Source of the DNA: Aquimonas sp044377145
GTDB taxonomy: Bacteria; Pseudomonadota; Gammaproteobacteria; Xanthomonadales; Xanthomonadaceae
Length of the DNA stretch: 64,000 bases
NCBI RefSeq assembly: GCF_044377145.1
Contig: NZ_JBILJQ010000006.1
Coordinates: 49,384-113,383 of the forward strand
Reading direction: 5' to 3'
The notes under the pieces are model-generated. The model saw nothing but the letters and a program-made list of their open reading frames with translations. It had not been told where the DNA came from and made no database searches. This document shows, piece by piece, positions 59,958 through 64,000 of this stretch (position 1 is the stretch's first letter; each line of letters starts with the position of its first letter). A program made the position numbers and the translations under genes.

Positions 59958-62900
59958 TCAAAGCCGCGCACCGAAGCCGGCAAAGTCGCCACGCACCGCC
60001 TTCTGCCAAACATGCATATACACCCCGTCGGCCAACCGTTCCTTCTCCTCGACTGAGAATGGCGGAGACGGTAGATCCGAGTAGATGCGGTCCAGGATGA
60101 ACACCCGGACGTCGCCCTTGGTCTGCTCCTTCTCCCAGAATCGGTCGAGCTCGGCGAGGCGGACCTCAATCGACGCAAGCAGCCCCTTGCTGGCAAGTTT
60201 GAGCCGCTCGCGCGTCGTCCTGTCGAGCGTGGCGGACTTGTCCCCTTTCAGCAGATCGAACAAGGCGAGCTCGTCCTCACTCAAACCCTCGGCAGCAGCC
60301 CGCTGCTGCTCCTGATCCAGCTCACGGACCAAGCCGGCCAAACGCCGGAAGGTCTCCTCGATGGTGGTCCGATCCTTCTCCAGGTTGTAGTCCGCGATGA
60401 TCTGTTCGTACCTTCTCTGGTAGTCCATGCGCATCGGGTTGCGCGCAAGCATTAGAGCGAGCTTCCGCTCGACGATGTCGCAGATGTCCTGCAGTGCCGT
60501 GGCCTTGTGCTTGACCCTTCGGGCGAACTCGTCGCGCAGGCGTTCGATGTCGATCTGGCTGAGATCGAAGGTCACGCCCTCACTCTGATCCTCGCCGAGC
60601 GCCTGCGTGCGGATGGCCGCGTTGACGATGCGTTGCAGCTCTTTCAGAAGCTCGGTCACGTCCGCGGTATCGCGACGTTCGGTCAGCTTCTTGTAGATGG
60701 CCTCGATGTTGTCGTGGCGTTCGGCGTACTGGTATACCGTCGGCTCGACCAGCAGCGCCTTGAAGCGCACGAACACCTGCCGAGCCAGTATCTCGAAGCG
60801 GCGTTTGGCGTCCTCCGTGGTGTAGACCGCCTCCACCGCGTCTGCCAGCCCCTGGATGCGCGCAAAGCCCTTGCTGCCGATCAGTCCCGAGGGGTCGAAA
60901 CCCAAGCCACTCAGATGCTCCTCGGTCGCCGCCAACGCCTCCAGCAGCGCCTGAACGCGCTCCTCGATCGGCGTGACGATCTTCTCGCCGTCCCCCGCGC
61001 CGTCGCCAAGCGCATATTGCGCCAGCGCCTGGCGCAGGCTCTTCAGCATGCCGTTGTAGTCGACGATCAGGCCGAAGTCTTTGCCCGGGTAGACGCGATT
61101 GGCGCGGGCGATCGCCTGCATCAGCGTATGCGCCTTCATCGGCTTGTCGATGTAGAGGGTGGACAGCGACTCGACATCGAATCCGGTCAGCCACATCGCG
61201 CAGACGATCGCCACGCGGAAGGGATGCTTCGGATCCTTGAAGGCCGTCTCAACGTCAACGCGTTTGCCGTCATCGGTCTCGAAGCCCTTCTTGATCAGAG
61301 CGCGGTGCGGAATGATGTCGAAGCCCCAGACCTTGAAATCGGCCACCTCGTTCTGGGCCTCGCTGACGATGATCTGGATGCGGGTTTCGTCCAGCCAGTC
61401 CGCCTGGGCTTCGAGCTGGCGAGCCTCCTGCTGGTGCTTTGCCCGCACATCAGGATCGACTTCAGCGGCTGCACGCGCCTGCGCGGCGGCAGCGGCCACT
61501 CTCGCCGATGCCGCTTTCGCCTGCCAGTGCGGGCCGATTCGCTGGTAGATCCGCGCGCAGGTGGTTTTGTCGATGCAGACCATCAGGGCCTTGCCGGACT
61601 CCCAGCGCGTGGCGCAATGCGCGACGAAATCCGCCGCGATCTTGTCCAGGCGCGCGTCAGCGGTGATCACCTCGTAGTCCTTGCCCAGCAGACGCTGCAG
61701 CAGGGCCGACTGGTCGGGGTCGAGATCGGCCTGTTCCACTTTCTCGGCGATCAGGTCATTGAGATCGGGCCGCGCCACGCCCAGCTTTTCGCCGCGGTTC
61801 TCGTACACCAACTTGACGGTGGCACCGTCCTCTTCCGAGCGCTTGAAGTCGTAGCGCGAGACGTAGTCGCCGAAGATCCGCTTGGTGACTTCGTCCTGGG
61901 AGAACAGCGGCGTGCCGGTGAAGCCGATGAAGGCCGCATTCGGCAGCGCCATGCGCATGTTGCGGGCGAAGCGACCGGCCTGGGTGCGGTGCGCCTCGTC
62001 CGAGATGACGATGATGTCGTCGCGCTCGCTGTAGGGCTCACCAAGGCGCAGGTCCTGGTTGAACTTGTGGATCAGGCTGAAGACGTAGGGGTGGTTCTCC
62101 TTCAGCACGGCCTGCAGATCAGGGCCGGAGGCCGCGCGCGGCGCTTGGTCGCTGACGATGCCGCAGCCGACAAAGGTCTTGTAGATCTGGCTGTCGAGAT
62201 CGTGGCGGTCGGTCATCAGCAGGAAGGTGAATCTTCCGGGCAGCGTGCGGCGCACCTTTTCGGCGAAGAAGGCCATCGAGTACGACTTTCCGCTGCCCTG
62301 CGTATGCCAGAACACGCCGAGGCGGCCGAGGTCTGGGTGGGCACGCTCGATGATGTCGATCGGCCCCTTGGGCACATAGCTCGGCCGGGCATCCGCCACG
62401 GCGCGCGCGGGCACGTTGGGTTTCTGGCGCTTCGGCTTCTGTTCGGGGCGCTCCAGCGGCAGCTCGACCACCCGATAGCGCAGCCGCTCCTCGGGCGGGA
62501 ACTCGCGCTTCAGCGTCTCCTGGCGGGCCACCGAGGCCACCGCGCGATTCACCCCCAGCACCTGATGGTTGCGCGCCACCACCTTGCGCGTGGCGCCGGC
62601 CTTGCTCTCATCGAACAGGATGAAGTTCTGCAGCAGGTCGAGCAGGCGATCGTGGCGCAGCATGCCGTTCAGCAGGGTTTCGGCGGCCAGGCTGCCGGTG
62701 TCGGCCTCGTCCTGACGCTTCCACTCGTTGAAGTGCTCCCAGGTGCTGGTGATCGAGCCGTAGCGGGCCTGGTCGCCGTTGGAGACCACCAGAAAGGCGT
62801 TGTGGTGGAAGGCATGGGCGATGACGTTCTCGTCCATGTAGTCGCGCAGGTTGTTGTCGAAGCCGGCGCGGATGTTCTTGTGCACCGCCTTCAGCTCGAT

Positions 62901-63404
62901 GAACACCAGCGGCAGGCCGTTGACGAAGCAGACCAGGTCGGCGCGGCGGTTGTAGTTCGGCGTGCGCAGGCCGGCCAGCTTCAGCTCGCGCACCGCGAGA
63001 AAGCGGTTGGCCCCGGGTGCGTTTTCGAAGTCGATCACCCGCGCGCGCGCCGTGTGCTGGCGCCCGTCCGCATCGCGGTAGCTCACCGGCACGCCGCCGC
63101 GGATCAGCCGGTGGAAGTCGCGGTTGTGCTGCACCAGCGAGCGACTGACATCGAACACGGTCAGCGCGCGCAGCGCCTCGTCGATCGCGTGCGCCGGCAG
63201 CTGCGGGTTCAAACGCTCCAGCGCGGCACGCAGGTCGCGCAGCAGCACCGCCTGCTCGGTGCTGTCGCGGCCCAGGGTGCCGGTTGGGCCAAAGGTTTCA
63301 TCGTTCCAGGCATAGGCGCTCTCCCAGCCCAGCACGTTCTGCAGGTGGCCGGCAAAGGTCTGCTGGACCAGACGGTCCTCACTGTTGATGCCAGTCAACG
63401 CCAT
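59958..63404 (-). CDS. hsdR: Type I restriction enzyme R subunit
   Basis: ATP-driven translocase and endonuclease subunit of a type I restriction system. 1148 residues. The N-terminal nuclease core is intact: RADLVCFVN with D156 and VFIELKAVH with E170 and K172 (PD-(D/E)xK). The helicase follows: Walker A HTQGSGKSYSMAF, DEAH in VISDEAHRTQAGR, TGTP in FIGFTGTPLFSQDE, and GFDVESLSTLYIDKPM, RANRVYPGKDFGLIVDY in the second motor domain. A helical C-terminal domain ends the protein. ATG with GGAG just upstream. It starts 24 nt after the hsdS stop and is last in the locus; it ends about 160 nt from tRNA-Leu. Its length and motifs suggest it is intact. Confidence 0.94.
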   Translation of the reverse strand: MALTGINSEDRLVQQTFAGHLQNVLGWESAYAWNDETFGPTGTLGRDSTEQAVLLRDLRAALERLNPQLPAHAIDEALRALTVFDVSRSLVQHNRDFHRLIRGGVPVSYRDADGRQHTARARVIDFENAPGANRFLAVRELKLAGLRTPNYNRRADLVCFVNGLPLVFIELKAVHKNIRAGFDNNLRDYMDENVIAHAFHHNAFLVVSNGDQARYGSITSTWEHFNEWKRQDEADTGSLAAETLLNGMLRHDRLLDLLQNFILFDESKAGATRKVVARNHQVLGVNRAVASVARQETLKREFPPEERLRYRVVELPLERPEQKPKRQKPNVPARAVADARPSYVPKGPIDIIERAHPDLGRLGVFWHTQGSGKSYSMAFFAEKVRRTLPGRFTFLLMTDRHDLDSQIYKTFVGCGIVSDQAPRAASGPDLQAVLKENHPYVFSLIHKFNQDLRLGEPYSERDDIIVISDEAHRTQAGRFARNMRMALPNAAFIGFTGTPLFSQDEVTKRIFGDYVSRYDFKRSEEDGATVKLVYENRGEKLGVARPDLNDLIAEKVEQADLDPDQSALLQRLLGKDYEVITADARLDKIAADFVAHCATRWESGKALMVCIDKTTCARIYQRIGPHWQAKAASARVAAAAAQARAAAEVDPDVRAKHQQEARQLEAQADWLDETRIQIIVSEAQNEVADFKVWGFDIIPHRALIKKGFETDDGKRVDVETAFKDPKHPFRVAIVCAMWLTGFDVESLSTLYIDKPMKAHTLMQAIARANRVYPGKDFGLIVDYNGMLKSLRQALAQYALGDGAGDGEKIVTPIEERVQALLEALAATEEHLSGLGFDPSGLIGSKGFARIQGLADAVEAVYTTEDAKRRFEILARQVFVRFKALLVEPTVYQYAERHDNIEAIYKKLTERRDTADVTELLKELQRIVNAAIRTQALGEDQSEGVTFDLSQIDIERLRDEFARRVKHKATALQDICDIVERKLALMLARNPMRMDYQRRYEQIIADYNLEKDRTTIEETFRRLAGLVRELDQEQQRAAAEGLSEDELALFDLLKGDKSATLDRTTRERLKLASKGLLASIEVRLAELDRFWEKEQTKGDVRVFILDRIYSDLPSPPFSVEEKERLADGVYMHVWQKAVRGDFAGFGARL

Positions 63405-63428
63405 GCAGGGCTCCTGATCGGGCCAGGG

Positions 63429-63890
63429 TCAGACAGCAATCTCCCCGCTCATCAGGCGGGGGAGGAGGAGGTCGCGGGCTTGGGAGAGCTTGTCACAGTA
63501 GGCATCAAGGGCTCTGATCTGAGCGAACATTGGCGCGACCGCTTCATTGAATTGCCTGCGGATCGCTGGCGCAGGAACCTTCAAGTTCCGACTGTAGGCA
63601 AAGTCTCGATTGAGTCCTGGAACGCCGGCATCCGTGTTCAGAAAGCCCACGCTGGGCAGCGTGAGGTACAGCCATAAGTCAGACTGTTCCTTCGGCACAA
63701 AGTAGACCGTGTCGATGGGCCAGAAGTCGCTCCATGACCAGTAGACGCTGCCCACGTTGCCCTTTCGCCCGACAATCAACGCTGGGCCCTCCGCGATCGC
63801 TGAGGCATGGGTTCCTACTACGCCGCTGGAGCCGTACACAGGTACCGAGCCTTCAAGGCGATCCTCCTTCTTCAAAGCGGAACGCGTCAA
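63429..63890 (-). CDS. hsdS: HsdS specificity subunit, fragment (one recognition domain)
   Basis: 153 residues from a TTG at 63890 that has no properly spaced ribosome site (AAAGGGG touches it). The sequence is one target-recognition domain of a type I S subunit: GSVPVYGSSGVVGTH, LIVGRKGNVGSVYWSW, PIDTVYFVPKEQ, then the conserved helical region (ALDAYCDKLSQARDLLLPRL). Full-length S subunits have two such halves (around 400 residues). In the good translation context upstream, an ATG at 63927 with AGGAG leads to TGA after five codons (MTAIW, stop 63912-63910), and the domain lies in another frame. So the 5' end of hsdS appears broken by a frame change. See the finding. Confidence 0.75.
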   Translation of the reverse strand: MTRSALKKEDRLEGSVPVYGSSGVVGTHASAIAEGPALIVGRKGNVGSVYWSWSDFWPIDTVYFVPKEQSDLWLYLTLPSVGFLNTDAGVPGLNRDFAYSRNLKVPAPAIRRQFNEAVAPMFAQIRALDAYCDKLSQARDLLLPRLMSGEIAV

Positions 63891-63923
63891 CCCCTTTGAG
63901 ACAGCCTGTTCACCAGATAGCTG

Positions 63924-64000
63924 TCATTCGTTCTCCTGAGTGGCGGATTCGCTCATGCTTGCGATCTCGTTGCTTCCGAGTTCACTGGGCAGGGTCACGA
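63924..64000 (-). CDS. 3' end of a gene running in from beyond the window
   Basis: The minus-strand frame is open from 63998 to the TGA at 63926-63924, giving a C-terminus VTLPSELGSNEIASMSESAT then QENE. Its stop overlaps the ATG at 63927 (ATGA). In type I loci the gene at this position is usually hsdM, but 24 residues are too few to assign it. Confidence 0.6.
   Translation of the reverse strand, partial: VTLPSELGSNEIASMSESATQENE

Noticed and set aside
60507..63677. 1056-codon + strand frame over hsdR
   Set aside because: Antisense shadow of an intact HsdR with nuclease and helicase motifs.

Overview
The window is 64 kb of high-GC chromosome. Gene content and order (prfB-lysS, gspLMN-hisN-nudE-cysQ, the hemP/TonB heme operon, the IPTL-like sorting tail, many lipoproteins) suggest a gammaproteobacterium of the Lysobacterales/Xanthomonadales type; this is an inference from gene families, not from a marker-gene search. 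Most genes are chromosomal housekeeping genes. The accessory-looking parts are the giant surface protein (7.0-14.2 kb), the repeat-bearing stretch at 14.2-19.3 kb, the tandem propeller/GGDEF genes (24.3-31.1 kb) and the type I restriction locus at the right edge.

Layout. 1-1.8 kb: 3' truncated plsB (-). 2.0-3.0 kb: lipoprotein (-). 3.2-6.7 kb: four-gene MCE lipid-transport operon (+). 7.0-14.2 kb: one 2408-residue secreted protein (-) with five GEVED repeats and an IPTL-like C-terminal anchor. 14.97-19.3 kb: FHA membrane protein, trypsin-like protease and a secreted protein (-), with a DUF2784 gene remnant cut at a 22-bp dispersed repeat. 19.4-23.2 kb: hutG, a Ser/Thr kinase and a CPD photolyase (-). 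23.4-24.3 kb: EamA transporter (+). 24.3-31.1 kb: two tandem paralogous sensor proteins with two-component propellers, Y_Y_Y and GGDEF domains (-). One is interrupted by an in-frame amber codon; the other is uninterrupted but has lost the GGDEF catalytic residues. 31.1-37.6 kb: divergent FeS-type photolyase/cryptochrome (-) and alpha-2-macroglobulin lipoprotein (+). 37.8-39.8 kb: DUF2784 and hutF (-). 40.0-42.9 kb: lysS and prfB, the latter with its programmed +1 frameshift. 43-44.1 kb: secreted protein with a C-terminal FGNGFE tail. 44.6-45.4 kb: mazG. 45.6-50.2 kb: gspL-gspM-gspN-hisN-nudE-cysQ, an overlapping operon. 50.7-55.2 kb: Fur-type heme uptake operon hemP-TonB receptor-HutX/HemS-like-DUF6607. 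55.4-59.6 kb: metF (+), then rnr and rlmB (-). 59.7 kb: tRNA-Leu(CAG) with promoter and terminator. 60.0-64 kb: hsdR and a broken hsdS, continuing beyond the edge.

What works together: the MCE genes form one lipid transporter; the heme operon is one iron-starvation unit with a Fur-like site over a near-consensus promoter; GspL, GspM and GspN belong to one type II secretion system whose other components are outside the window; HutF and HutG are consecutive steps of histidine degradation but sit 18 kb apart; RlmB, RNase R, LysS, RF2 and tRNA-Leu belong to the translation and RNA machinery. The points most worth checking are the complementary decay of the two GGDEF paralogues, the DUF2784 remnant that ends exactly at a repeat, the broken hsdS start beside tRNA-Leu, and the 41-bp tandem repeats that run into the lysS stop codon.
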